42,611 bases of DNA from an uncultured Corynebacterium sp. (GCF_902489365.1 NZ_CABTZR010000015.1:1-42611); one strand, 5' to 3'. Positions 1 to 7,716 are shown, counted from the stretch's first letter. The notes: generated by a model not told the origin, from the letters alone. Numbers and translations: made by a program.

Positions 1-2
1 TC

Positions 3-131
3 TGCGTCGACAACCACGTCGACATCAAAATAACCGCCACCGGGGCACAAATCGCCGCCTACACACTCACCGAAGAAAAGATCTATTACAACAAGAAAGA
101 CAACGAACTCAACCCCCAACGGGGCAACTAA
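3..131 (+). CDS. C-terminal fragment of an unrecognised protein (5' end outside window)
   Basis: An open frame runs in from the left edge and ends with TAA at 129-131, giving the last 42 residues of a protein (ending KKDNELNPQRGN). It is Lys/Asn/Tyr-rich compared with the GC-rich genes further right. I do not recognise the family. A hairpin at 142-174 lies directly downstream. The frame is supported only by its openness and by the hairpin after its stop, so it could be incidental. Confidence 0.4.
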   Translation, partial: CVDNHVDIKITATGAQIAAYTLTEEKIYYNKKDNELNPQRGN

Positions 132-141
132 AAACTAAAAA

Positions 142-174
142 TCTCGAGACACCGACCGGAACGATGTCTCGAGA
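142..174 (-). terminator. Hairpin terminator, probably for tRNA-Glu on the minus strand
   Basis: A perfect 10-bp inverted repeat (142-151 with 165-174, TCTCGAGACA/TGTCTCGAGA) has a 13-nt loop. Read on the minus strand it is followed by a T-rich tract (complement of the A-rich bases 131-141). That is the layout of an intrinsic terminator for the minus-strand tRNA-Glu ending at 186. The same hairpin could also end the plus-strand gene that stops at 131. Confidence 0.6.
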
Positions 175-185
175 CTTCACAGTTG

Positions 186-258
186 TACCCCGTACGGGAT
201 TTGAACCCGTGTTACCGGCGTGAGAGGCCGGCGTCCTAGGCCGCTAGACGAACGGGGC
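186..258 (-). tRNA. tRNA-Glu (CTC), copy 1
   Basis: The minus strand folds as a 73-nt tRNA. The acceptor stem is GCCCCGT paired with ACGGGGT, with discriminator A. The anticodon stem is CCGGC/GCCGG around loop CTCTCAC, giving anticodon CTC (Glu). The T-arm is GGGTTCAAATCCC. The gene does not encode CCA; the following bases are CAA. It is identical in sequence to the copy at 2238-2310. Confidence 0.95.
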
Positions 259-667
259 TCGCTTAGCTGTCCGTTGCGGACTTGCTAAACACTATAGGAT
301 CCCCGAAAGGTTGCACAAATCGGCACGTAGAAGCACCTTTTACACAGATAAAATCCCGAACCTCGTTGCCGCTTTCGGCTGCGATGGAAACATGGGCTCT
401 CAAGGCCTAGGCGCGGATCGAATCAGTGGTTATTCCGCTGGCGTGCCGTGGGCAGCTGGGGCCGGAGCACTCGTTAGTCATCGCTAGAGGTTCGGGAGGA
501 CACGTGCGCTAACAGCATGTGGTGCAAGGCTCCTACTTCGCTCGAGTGTTGGCTTTAAGAAGTTGTGGATTATGGCGATGCCGCCTAGTACTATCTGCTA
601 GAGTCGCGTCGGCGATAGTGATGATTTTCAGCTTCCGCCATCCGCTCTCCTTTCTGTCGGGAATGCG
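259..667. other. Intergenic stretch without a recognisable gene
   Basis: These ~400 bases hold no frame that I can support as a gene, and no strong promoter or repeat. A minus-strand frame at 533-808 is open but resembles nothing I know and overlaps the weak plus-strand frame that follows. The stretch lies between two identical tRNA-Glu genes and may be degraded DNA. Confidence 0.4.
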
Positions 668-898
668 TTGTATCTGCAGTGTATGACCAGAAAAGGCATA
701 CCGGTAGGACTTAGACCAATTGGGAACTGGTTCACCCCCTGGTACTCCTCCACCCCTCCCGACTACCTCGCCGAAGACGCAAGCCGGTATGGGGTAGAAC
801 CAGACCACTCCGGGGCAAGAGCTATTCGCACTCCTTTACTTGCCGCCATTGCAAGCGTTAAGCTTGCACTAGTTGCAAATAAGGAAGGCAAGTTATGA
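668..898 (+). CDS. Hypothetical small protein (weak)
   Basis: A 76-residue frame starts at TTG 668; an in-frame ATG at 683 would give 71 residues. No clear ribosome binding site precedes either. The N-terminal half is Trp/Pro/Tyr-rich and the C-terminal ~20 residues are hydrophobic and Ala-rich. I recognise no family. The main reason to list it is that its stop overlaps the ATG of the next gene (ATGA at 895-898), as expected for translational coupling. It may be a shadow frame. Confidence 0.3.
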   Translation: MYLQCMTRKGIPVGLRPIGNWFTPWYSSTPPDYLAEDASRYGVEPDHSGARAIRTPLLAAIASVKLALVANKEGKL

Positions 899-1299
899 GC
901 CACGAACTCAAAGTCATTGAAGAGGTTCAACAACGTACAGCCTGGAAGCAGAGCGAGTGGGCGGTAGCACTTGTAGCGCTCGGCATCGGCAGCAGCCTCG
1001 CAATCTCTAAGCTGTCGTGGTGGTACACCCTCGCAATCCTCATACCAACCTTCATTCTCGGCTACCTCCTCAAGGACAAAGTCGCGAACCCTTTTGTTCG
1101 CCCCAATCCCAACAAGGGGCCAAGGAACGATCGCGCCACGTGGTCACGCGTACTGCTTCCCGCCGCAATGATTTTCTCCACCACGCCGACACCTGATACA
1201 TGGCCTTGGATGATCACCAGCGGGGTCGTCGTTTCCGCAGCGACGGCTTGGATGCTCTACGAGAACCGCAACGCGGCCATAAAGGGCTCCAATGCCTAA
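895..1299 (+). CDS. Small multi-pass membrane protein
   Basis: This 134-residue protein has four likely membrane segments in two hairpins, at about residues 22-40, 43-60, 84-95 and 103-121. A Lys/Pro/Asn-rich loop lies around residues 61-80. No family is recognised with confidence. Its stop overlaps the start of the following winged-helix regulator (ATG at 1292), so the two are very probably translated as a unit. Pairs of a small membrane protein and a short winged-helix protein occur in many Actinobacteria, where the membrane protein is thought to sense or respond. That role is inferred here only from the gene order. Confidence 0.7.
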   Translation: MSHELKVIEEVQQRTAWKQSEWAVALVALGIGSSLAISKLSWWYTLAILIPTFILGYLLKDKVANPFVRPNPNKGPRNDRATWSRVLLPAAMIFSTTPTPDTWPWMITSGVVVSAATAWMLYENRNAAIKGSNA

Positions 1300-1621
1300 G
1301 GACGTACCCAACCAATCCCCTGAGCTGGATCCAGTTATCCACCCGATTAACCGCCTCAGAATCTGTGCCACGCTCTACTCCGCCGGTGCCACCGACGGTC
1401 GGCAGATGAAGTACAGCACGCTCGCCGAGTTGACCGGGCTTCCCGCCGATACGCTTTCCAAGCAGCTAAAGCACCTCGAAGGCCACGGCTACATTAGCCG
1501 CACCAGAGAGTACGGTTCTACCCGCGCCAAGGACGCCGTGTGGGTCACGCTTACTGAGGCGGGCACACAGGCTTACGTGCAGCACGTAGAGGCGCTCAGA
1601 GCTATGACTGAGGGACTATAG
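1292..1621 (+). CDS. Winged-helix transcriptional regulator (HTH_34/MarR-like)
   Basis: This 109-residue protein is essentially one winged-helix DNA-binding domain. After a short N-terminus comes DPVIHPINRLRI, then a helix-turn-helix centred on LAELTGLPADTLSKQLKHLE (about residues 44-63), then a wing (GYISRTREYGSTRAKDAVWV) and the closing VTLTEAGTQAY helix. This is the pattern of the short HTH_34 winged-helix regulators, which have no ligand domain. It overlaps the upstream membrane-protein gene by 8 bp. Its stop overlaps the stop of the convergent hydrolase gene by 6 bp (1616-1621). A regulator of its own operon is likely but is an inference. Confidence 0.8.
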   Translation: MPKDVPNQSPELDPVIHPINRLRICATLYSAGATDGRQMKYSTLAELTGLPADTLSKQLKHLEGHGYISRTREYGSTRAKDAVWVTLTEAGTQAYVQHVEALRAMTEGL

Positions 1622-2179
1622 ACTTCGCAGCCACTGCGTGATGCGATCCACTAGCTGAGGAAACTCGGTATAGCCGTCATCTTCAAGGAAATGTCCCGCG
1701 TCGTGGATAGTGATGGGCGCGGCCGAGAGGGCGTCGGCAAGCTGCTGCGTGAGGGCGGGGTCAACCAGGACATCGTTAGTGGACACGAAGACCTCTGTGT
1801 GAGCGATGTGGGGTTTGACAGCAGGCACGTCGACGCGGGCCTGGCCAATGAATTCGTCAAGCTCTGGGATGACGCGAAGCTTGTCCACAAACCCCGAGAC
1901 GATGAAGAGCCCAGGAAGCTCCCACTCGCCCTCCAAGGCCGTGAGATAGTGCAGCAGCGCGGTGCCGCCCAGGCTATGCGTGATGATGCAGGTATTAGCG
2001 TTCGGACGCTCAATATCGTTGCGTATCGCCTCTACCCACTCATCAAGCTTCGGTGCGTTCGGTTCCGGCAGCGCGATGGTGTGAACGGTGTGGCCATCGG
2101 CGGTCAACAGGCGCTCGAGCCACGGGAACCAGTGACTGTCAGGGCTGGCTTGGTATCCATGAACAATGTAGAAGTGCAT
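1616..2179 (-). CDS. Alpha/beta hydrolase, RBBP9/YdeN family
   Basis: This 187-residue protein matches the small serine hydrolases of the RBBP9/YdeN family. It starts with a strand and oxyanion-type segment (FYIVHGYQASPDSHWFPWL). The nucleophile elbow is THSLGG near residue 70. An acid follows in STNDVLV (around 136), and the catalytic His is in DAGHFLEDDGYTEFP near the C-terminus, so the Ser-Asp-His triad is complete. The substrate is unknown. I chose ATG 2179 (MHFYIVHG); a TTG at 2188 would add MAA. Neither has a strong ribosome binding site. It lies between two tRNA-Glu genes on the same strand and converges on the regulator gene at 1292-1621. Confidence 0.85.
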   Translation of the reverse strand: MHFYIVHGYQASPDSHWFPWLERLLTADGHTVHTIALPEPNAPKLDEWVEAIRNDIERPNANTCIITHSLGGTALLHYLTALEGEWELPGLFIVSGFVDKLRVIPELDEFIGQARVDVPAVKPHIAHTEVFVSTNDVLVDPALTQQLADALSAAPITIHDAGHFLEDDGYTEFPQLVDRITQWLRSL

Positions 2180-2237
2180 GGCCGCCAATCATACGAAAAA
2201 GAGCGACAAGCTCATCGTGCTTGCCACTCTGTGGTGG

Positions 2238-2310
2238 TACCCCGTACGGGATTTGAACCCGTGTTACCGGCGTGAGAGGCCGGCGTCCTAGGCCGCTAGA
2301 CGAACGGGGC
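2238..2310 (-). tRNA. tRNA-Glu (CTC), copy 2
   Basis: The 73-nt minus-strand cloverleaf is identical to the copy at 186-258: acceptor GCCCCGT/ACGGGGT, anticodon CTC, T-arm GGGTTCAAATCCC, no encoded CCA. The identity between the two copies covers about 75 bp and ends sharply at the tRNA boundaries. It lies 56 nt downstream of tRNA-Gln on the same strand. Confidence 0.95.
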
Positions 2311-2330
2311 TTAGAACTGTGACGACGTAC

Positions 2331-2354
2331 TGTAACGTGCAGTGCCACGTTACA
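2331..2354 (-). other. Perfect hairpin between tRNA-Gln and tRNA-Glu
   Basis: A 9-bp perfect inverted repeat (TGTAACGTG, 2331-2339, with CACGTTACA, 2346-2354) encloses a 6-nt loop. It fills the spacer between two tRNA genes on the same strand. There is no T-tract, so it is more likely a processing structure in a shared tRNA precursor than a terminator. That role is an inference. Confidence 0.5.
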
Positions 2355-2366
2355 TCGCTATCACTG

Positions 2367-2438
2367 CTGGCCTACCAGGACTCGAACCTAGAATGACGGT
2401 ACCAGAAACCGTTGTGTTGCCAATTACACCATAGGCCA
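2367..2438 (-). tRNA. tRNA-Gln (CTG)
   Basis: The 72-nt minus-strand cloverleaf starts TGGCCTA and ends TAGGCCA plus discriminator G. The anticodon stem ACGGT/ACCGT surrounds loop TTCTGGT, giving anticodon CTG (Gln). The T-arm is AGGTTCGAGTCCT. CCA is not encoded. It lies just downstream of gltX on the same strand and upstream of tRNA-Glu. Confidence 0.95.
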
Positions 2439-2546
2439 TTATTGCTGTGAACTAGCTCGGGGCTTTAACCCCTCGCTGCTCGCTGCAACGGTTTATTACT
2501 ATATCCAGCACTACCGATACACACAAATCGCCAGGCCAGAAAGCAT

Positions 2547-2583
2547 TTTCGGGGCGTTAGGAGTGACACCTAACGCCCCGAAA
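2547..2583 (-). terminator. Strong hairpin downstream of gltX
   Basis: A perfect 15-bp inverted repeat (2547-2561 with 2569-2583) with a 7-nt loop lies 30 nt beyond the gltX stop. The stem is GC-rich in the centre with A/T ends, but no long T-tract follows on either strand. It probably stops gltX transcription before the tRNA genes or stabilises the gltX mRNA. Confidence 0.65.
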
Positions 2584-2612
2584 TTACAGCTCTGTGAGAC
2601 TGCCCAGGAAGA

Positions 2613-4103
2613 CTACTCAGCGCTCCACGGCGTGAGTGCCTGCGCAGCCTTAAGGCGAGCCAGAGTGGACTCCTTGCCCAGCAGCTCCATGGACTCAAAC
2701 AGCGGCGGGGAGACCTGCTGACCAGAGATAGCTACGCGCAGGGCGCCGTAGGCCTTGCGGGGCTTGAGGCCGAGGTCGTCGATAAGCGCGGCGGAGAGCA
2801 CCTTCTCAATCTCCTCCGTCTTCCACTCCCCGAGCTCCTCCAGCTTGGCAATGGAAACCTCCAGCGGCTGCACCGCATCCTCCTTGAGGTTCTTCCGGGC
2901 TGCCTTCTCATCCAGCTCCAGTTCGGCATCCGGCGTGGTCAGGAAGGACATGAGGCCATAGGCATCGGATAGCGTCTTGATGCGGGTCTGCACTAGATCT
3001 GCAGCAAAAGCGAACTTCTCCTCCGGATAGTCGGCCGGGAAGTCGGTGTATTCGGTGAGGTAGTCGCGCAGGCGCTGCGCAAAGTCTGCTGGCTCCAGCA
3101 AGCGAATGTGATCCGCATTGATGGCCTCCAGCTTCTTCTGGTCGAAGCGAGCTGGGTTACCCAACACGTCGTGAACGTCGAAGTTGGCGATGAGCTCGTC
3201 AACGGAGAAGATGTCCTGGTCCGCAGACAGGGACCAGCCCAACAGCGACAGGTAGTTGAGCATGCCCTCCGGGATGATGCCGTTGTCGCGGTGATTGAAC
3301 AGGTTGGACTGCGGGTCACGCTTGGACAGCTTCTTGTTGCCCTCACCCATCACGAAGGGCAGGTGGCCAAACTCCGGAGTCTGCTTAGCAATCCCCAACT
3401 CAATGAGTGCCTCATAGAGGGCAAGCTGGCGCGGCGTGGAGGACAGCAGGTCCTCGCCACGCAGGACGTGGGTCACGCCCATCAGCGCGTCATCAACCGG
3501 GTTAACCAAGGTGTAGAGCGGCGCACCGTTCGAGCGTGCCACGACGTAGTCCGGCTGGGTCTCCGATTTGAAGGTCATTTCGCCGCGCACCAGATCGGTC
3601 CAGGACCAATCCTTGTCCGGCATGCGCAGGCGCCACACCGGCTTGCGGCCTTCCGCCTCGAAGGCGTCAATCTGTTCCTGAGTGAGGTCGCGGTCGAAGT
3701 TGTCGTAGCCTAGCTGCGGGTCGCGGCCGGCTGCCTTGTGGCGCTCCTGCACCTCTTCGTTGGTGGAGTAAGCCGGATAGACATAGCCGCCATCCTTCAG
3801 TTTCTGCAGGACGTCGGCGTAGATGTCCATGCGCTGCGACTGGCGGTAAGGCTCGTCCGGGCCACCGACGTTGACGCCTTCATCCCAGCCGAGGCCAAGC
3901 CAGTTCAGGGAGTCGATGATGGCCTGGTAGGACTCCTCGGAGTCACGGGCGGCATCAGTGTCTTCAATGCGGAAGATCAGCGTACCGCCAGTGTGGCGGG
4001 CATAAGCCCAGTTGAACAGAGCCGTGCGGACCATACCCACGTGGGGCGTGCCGGTAGGTGAAGGGCAAAAACGGACGCGGACGTCGGATGTTTTTTCAGT
4101 CAT
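2613..4103 (-). CDS. gltX: Glutamyl-tRNA synthetase
   Basis: This 496-residue class I synthetase charges tRNA with glutamate in the cytoplasm. The HIGH-type motif is in PSPTGTPHVG (residues 14-23) and the KMSKS-type motif is KLSKR (about 258-262). LRGEDLLSSTPRQLALYEAL is the typical GluRS tRNA/active-site segment. The zinc-binding cysteines of some GluRS are absent: the region around VYPAYST has none. Length fits bacterial GluRS. I prefer ATG 4103 (MTEKTSDVRV), which has a weak GGTGGG just upstream; ATG 4112 would add MVG. On the same strand downstream lie tRNA-Gln and tRNA-Glu. Since gatB is also in this window, this enzyme probably also mischarges tRNA-Gln with Glu, which is an inference. 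Confidence 0.97.
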   Translation of the reverse strand: MTEKTSDVRVRFCPSPTGTPHVGMVRTALFNWAYARHTGGTLIFRIEDTDAARDSEESYQAIIDSLNWLGLGWDEGVNVGGPDEPYRQSQRMDIYADVLQKLKDGGYVYPAYSTNEEVQERHKAAGRDPQLGYDNFDRDLTQEQIDAFEAEGRKPVWRLRMPDKDWSWTDLVRGEMTFKSETQPDYVVARSNGAPLYTLVNPVDDALMGVTHVLRGEDLLSSTPRQLALYEALIELGIAKQTPEFGHLPFVMGEGNKKLSKRDPQSNLFNHRDNGIIPEGMLNYLSLLGWSLSADQDIFSVDELIANFDVHDVLGNPARFDQKKLEAINADHIRLLEPADFAQRLRDYLTEYTDFPADYPEEKFAFAADLVQTRIKTLSDAYGLMSFLTTPDAELELDEKAARKNLKEDAVQPLEVSIAKLEELGEWKTEEIEKVLSAALIDDLGLKPRKAYGALRVAISGQQVSPPLFESMELLGKESTLARLKAAQALTPWSAE

Positions 4104-4206
4104 GCCCACCATCGTAGTTCAGCGCCGCATCGCCGCACCGCCCGCCCCACTTGGGGGTAGTTGAACTCCGTTTCCACTAAGGCTGAGCAGCGCCTTTCCC
4201 CCACGC

Positions 4207-4236
4207 TTAACGGTATTGGTTTCCATTACCTATAGT
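4207..4236 (+). promoter_or_regulatory. Promoter of the anchored-repeat ABC operon
   Basis: A -35-like TTAACG (4207-4212) and a -10-like TATAGT (4231-4236) are separated by 18 nt. The first gene starts 40 nt downstream of the -10. Both elements are sigma-70/SigA-like by eye. The spacer is filled by a palindrome (listed separately), so a repressor would block this promoter directly. Confidence 0.5.
4212..4230. promoter_or_regulatory. 19-bp palindromic candidate operator
   Basis: GGTATTGGTTTCCATTACC is a dyad with 8 of 9 arm positions pairing around the central T, counting outward from GGTA/TACC and TGG/CCA, with single mismatches at the fifth and ninth pairs. It lies exactly between the -35 and -10 boxes of the operon promoter. 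The TAAT...ATTA-type flanks with a short centre loosely resemble Fur-family (Zur) boxes, which would suit a metal-uptake operon. It does not match the DtxR consensus. Which regulator binds is unknown. Confidence 0.5.
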
Positions 4237-4275
4237 GAAAAATCTCGATCAAGAACTGAAGAAAGGTCTCCCATC

Positions 4276-6618
4276 GTGCTTCGTACCCGCTACGCGGCTC
4301 TGCTTACGTGCGCCGCACTCCTCGCCTCTCCCGCCACCGCCGTTGCCGGTCCCGACGACGGCAAGCACGTGTCCACCCAAACGCACATCGACTCCCCCAA
4401 GGCATTTTGGGAGGGTAATTCTCTGACTCTCAAAAGCCATTCCGCAGAAAGCAACCACGACTTAGCCGACACCGTCACCTGGGTGGGCAAAGGCTGGGAC
4501 CAGAACGGAACCAACCAATACCAGTTCACGGTCCCTGAGGACCCTGCACTTTCCTTCCTCGGAAAGGCTGGCACGACCTACTACATGGCACCCGCCCGCG
4601 TACAGGGCAGCCTGGACCCAGTATGGATGGGCTTCGGTGCGGACACCGAGCTGCCTGTCGATGACTTCCGCGACAACATCGCTTCTCTCGACCTCCTCAG
4701 CGTTGATGGCCCCGGCGAGGTAGAGATGTTTGGCTACTACCCCGGCCCCGGCGGCCTGCAGCGCTTCTTCGGAACCACCGAGGGTGCCCCGCATTCTGCC
4801 TGGCTGACGAGCGGCACGCACACCCACAACTACACCGTCTTCACCAAGCCTGGGCGCTACCAGCTGACCTACCGCACCACCGCTCGCGACAAGGACGGCA
4901 AGCTCATCGCTTCCGCACCAACCACCACCTCCATCCAGGTGGGCGGTCAGCGTCCGGCTGCCGATCCAACACCGTCACTCAAGGAGCGGTTCGACAAGGC
5001 CACCGCGGGAAATGCCAGCGCACAGGACTACCGGTTGACCATCACTCCGAAGAAGTCCGGAGACAAGGACGGGGATGAGCGCCTCTCCTCCATCGACTTC
5101 ACCGGCGGCAGCAACGGCACGCTCACGCTGCTGATCGACGGCTACTTCCTCACCGATCTGCCCGTGAAAGACGGTCAAGCGCACTTCGATGAGTTCCTAG
5201 GCCCAGAGTCCTCAACGATCCAGGCTGTCTACACCCCAGAGGACGGCAGCCCACGCTGGATCACCGAGGAGCTCGCCTACTCCGAGAACGCAGAGCTTTC
5301 CACCACCTCGAAGAAGTCAGCGGAGTCCTGGGCAGAGACCACCAACCCCCGCCAGCTCTCCTCCGATCAAGAGGTCTCGGTATCTAACCCGGAGCTGTCC
5401 GCGCGGGCCGTTCCGGAGGGCGAGGGCGCAACGCGCATCATCGTGGAGGCCGCCGATAAGAAGCTCGAAGGCTACGTCCATGGTGGCTTCTTCAGCAAGG
5501 GCAGCGAGCTTCCCGACGTGGAATTCGACGGAGTCATCACCCACGGCCGCGCGGAGTTTGTGGCCGGCGCAGACGCAAGCTTCAACGGCACTACCGTGCG
5601 CCTGGATATCCTTCCGCACCCGAGCATCAAGCAAGATTCCGGCAGTATCACGCTCACCGAAAACTTCTCCTTTGGGCAGAAGTACGAGGGCCGCGGCGCA
5701 CTCGGCACAACCTCCAAGGCTCCCTCCACCAGCCCGGACAATAACACCAAGCCAGAGTCAGGAAAATACACCGGTACGTGCGTTGACAAGGCGGTGCTCG
5801 ACCATGGCCATGTCGATATCGCTGTCACTCGTGACGGCGATACGTTCCGTACCCGGCTCAAGGATGAGACGGCCATCGTAGACAAGAAGACCGTCGAGCG
5901 CCCGCTTGATGACGTTGTCTTCGCCATCCACAACAACGCCCTGCGCCCCCGCCCGGAGGCGCTCAAGGGCAAAGACTTCAACTACCTGGGCGAGGATAAG
6001 TTCTTCCTGCTCCCCCAAACCCAAGAGCAGAGCATCATCTGGCCGGGTTATAACACCCAGGCGCTTGACTACCAGGACTACAAAGACGGCACGGTCACCC
6101 TCAACATCAAGCCCGTTGAGATGCCCGACGGCGCACAGGTGGGCCTGTTCACCACCGAAGGGTTGGGCAAGGGCTTTACTCCCTTGATCAATTCCGCCGA
6201 AGGTGACTACTCCATAGAAACCACCTTCGCCTCTCACACCCACACCAACTGGGCGTTTACGAAGCCGGGCATGTACAAGCTCGAGGTCAGCTACTCGGCC
6301 ACCACTACAGATGGCAAGCAGATCACCTCTGAGCCCCAGACGCTCACCGTGGCCGCCGGCGACGCCGCGATCAAGGACTGCGTGAGCGCGAAGGGCGGAA
6401 ACAAGGGCGAGGGCAACGACAAGCCTGGCAGCACCAAGCCGAACGACAACAAATCCAGCAGCGAGAAGGACATGAAGTCCTCTATGCCCAAGCTCGAGGG
6501 TTTGTGGGGCCTCGTGCTTCCCGTTGTCTTGGCCATCGTGTTTCAAGGTTTCCTCAACTTCTACAACAACCACCGCGGCCAGATTGAGTCTCGCCTCAAC
6601 GGCCTGCTTCATCGCTAG
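4276..6618 (+). CDS. Two-domain ABC transporter-associated surface protein (choice-of-anchor M repeats)
   Basis: This 780-residue exported protein starts at GTG 4276 behind AAAGG (4262-4266). It has a signal peptide (cleavage near ATAVAG, residue 25). Domain 1 (about 37-223) runs from THID to HTHNYTVFTKPGRYQL. A middle segment (225-500) is beta-rich by eye and unrecognised. Domain 2 (about 505-695) runs from GHVD (511-514) through LLPQTQ and WPGYNTQ to HTHTNWAFTKPGMY (H654, H656). A Lys/Asn/Gly/Ser linker, one membrane helix (743-761) and a basic tail follow. Two copies of the choice-of-anchor M domain (TIGR03769-like) fit the TIGR03773-type partner protein of anchored-repeat transporters. 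Cys502 and Cys702 flank domain 2. There is no LPXTG motif. As first gene of a seven-gene operon it probably sits in the membrane facing the envelope and helps deliver metal to the receptor. That role is inferred. Confidence 0.85.
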   Translation: MLRTRYAALLTCAALLASPATAVAGPDDGKHVSTQTHIDSPKAFWEGNSLTLKSHSAESNHDLADTVTWVGKGWDQNGTNQYQFTVPEDPALSFLGKAGTTYYMAPARVQGSLDPVWMGFGADTELPVDDFRDNIASLDLLSVDGPGEVEMFGYYPGPGGLQRFFGTTEGAPHSAWLTSGTHTHNYTVFTKPGRYQLTYRTTARDKDGKLIASAPTTTSIQVGGQRPAADPTPSLKERFDKATAGNASAQDYRLTITPKKSGDKDGDERLSSIDFTGGSNGTLTLLIDGYFLTDLPVKDGQAHFDEFLGPESSTIQAVYTPEDGSPRWITEELAYSENAELSTTSKKSAESWAETTNPRQLSSDQEVSVSNPELSARAVPEGEGATRIIVEAADKKLEGYVHGGFFSKGSELPDVEFDGVITHGRAEFVAGADASFNGTTVRLDILPHPSIKQDSGSITLTENFSFGQKYEGRGALGTTSKAPSTSPDNNTKPESGKYTGTCVDKAVLDHGHVDIAVTRDGDTFRTRLKDETAIVDKKTVERPLDDVVFAIHNNALRPRPEALKGKDFNYLGEDKFFLLPQTQEQSIIWPGYNTQALDYQDYKDGTVTLNIKPVEMPDGAQVGLFTTEGLGKGFTPLINSAEGDYSIETTFASHTHTNWAFTKPGMYKLEVSYSATTTDGKQITSEPQTLTVAAGDAAIKDCVSAKGGNKGEGNDKPGSTKPNDNKSSSEKDMKSSMPKLEGLWGLVLPVVLAIVFQGFLNFYNNHRGQIESRLNGLLHR

Positions 6619-6630
6619 AAAGGACATAGC

Positions 6631-7716
6631 GTGCACCGCACCACAGAGCTGCACAGAGTCACTGCTGCCCTCTGCGCCATCGCCGTGGCGCTGGCAGTCG
6701 TCTTCACGGGCCATCCGGCCCCGGCCCGCGCCGATGGCGAGGTTTTCGACACCGGACACGTTGACGCCTTTTATGTCTCCGCCCCCGGCGGTGAGCTCAC
6801 CTTGTCGATGAAGGAAGACATCACCGGTAGCGGTGTCGTCCGCCCTGGCAACGATGTCGCCCTCAAAGTGGCCGAAGAGGCCTGGAGCGAGGCCACAGAG
6901 GGCATCGATGGGATTGGCGTACCGACGTATTACCTCCCCCAGACCCAGGACAGTTCGCTGCTCTGGCCGGGATGGGATACGCAAGCTGCACAATCGGCTG
7001 GCTACACAGACGTCAACTTCGAGTTCGTTGAGGTCACCGGCCCCGGTGATATCTTCGTCTTCGAAACGGCAGGCTTCGGCGATATCCAGCCTGTCACCGA
7101 CGCCGGCGCGCTGGACCTAGTGTCCGGGGATGTCATCAACCAAGCCTACCCGGCACATCGGCACGTCAACTGGGCTTTTAGCGAGCCCGGTATCTACACC
7201 ATGACGGTGCAGGCAGAATCCAACGGGGACACGAGTAACCAGGTCACCTATACCTGGGATGTCGGTGACGGTGACGCCGCACCCCAGGAGTCCGGCGACG
7301 GGGAACACGACACTGATGATGGTGATGGCGGTGCTGAAGACAGCGACGAAGCGCTGGGCGACGCCTCCCCTGAGCACCCTGCTGTCTCCAACTCCGGATC
7401 ACGCTCTGGAGCTGGAAACGCTGGAGGAAATACCCGCGGTTCGGCATCCACTGCCGGAACCAAGAACGAGAAACAACGGGCAAGCAGCAAGGAGAGTAAA
7501 GACCGCTCCGAGCGCAAGGAAAGGAAGGAGCGCAAGCCTGCCCGCGCAGCCGACAAAGCCACGCCAGCCGCGGAGAACGTGGACACGGTCGCTGCTGCCG
7601 GCTATTACGACAGCGGGCAAAACCTACTGCCGTGGGGCATCGGAATCTTGGGCCTCGGCATGCTCGTGCTAGGCCTAGCCCTAGCACGTCTCGCACTCCT
7701 TAAGGGTCGCGACTAA
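6631..7716 (+). CDS. Single-domain choice-of-anchor M surface protein with charged stalk
   Basis: This 361-residue protein starts at GTG 6631 after GAAAGGA. A signal peptide (to about ARA-D, residue 35) precedes one choice-of-anchor M domain (about 40-212): GHVD (42-45), YLPQTQ, LWPGWDTQ, the GPGD turn, and HRHVNWAFSEPGIY (H176, H178). The linker is unusual. Residues 212-245 are Asp/Glu/Gly-rich, then Ser/Gly/Asn-rich, then strongly Lys/Arg/Glu-rich at 280-310. A membrane helix (332-357) and a short basic tail end the protein; no LPXTG motif is present. It begins 12 nt after the previous gene and its stop overlaps the next ATG (TAATG). It probably displays its domain above the membrane as a partner of the neighbouring receptor, which is an inference. 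Confidence 0.82.
   Translation: MHRTTELHRVTAALCAIAVALAVVFTGHPAPARADGEVFDTGHVDAFYVSAPGGELTLSMKEDITGSGVVRPGNDVALKVAEEAWSEATEGIDGIGVPTYYLPQTQDSSLLWPGWDTQAAQSAGYTDVNFEFVEVTGPGDIFVFETAGFGDIQPVTDAGALDLVSGDVINQAYPAHRHVNWAFSEPGIYTMTVQAESNGDTSNQVTYTWDVGDGDAAPQESGDGEHDTDDGDGGAEDSDEALGDASPEHPAVSNSGSRSGAGNAGGNTRGSASTAGTKNEKQRASSKESKDRSERKERKERKPARAADKATPAAENVDTVAAAGYYDSGQNLLPWGIGILGLGMLVLGLALARLALLKGRD

Noticed and set aside
259..895. Riboswitch or integrase remnants in the gene-poor stretch
   Set aside because: No aptamer-like conserved core, attachment-site repeat other than the tRNA, or recombinase motif could be seen.
4212..4230. DtxR box upstream of the transporter operon
   Set aside because: The palindrome is 19 bp like a DtxR box but its core TGG-N3-CCA differs from the AGGTTAG/CTAACCT type consensus.
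5758..6993. Long open minus-strand frame (411 codons) opposite the surface protein genes
   Set aside because: It lies antisense to a well-supported gene with signal peptide and repeat domains; such frames arise from GC-rich codon bias. No ribosome binding site or family match.
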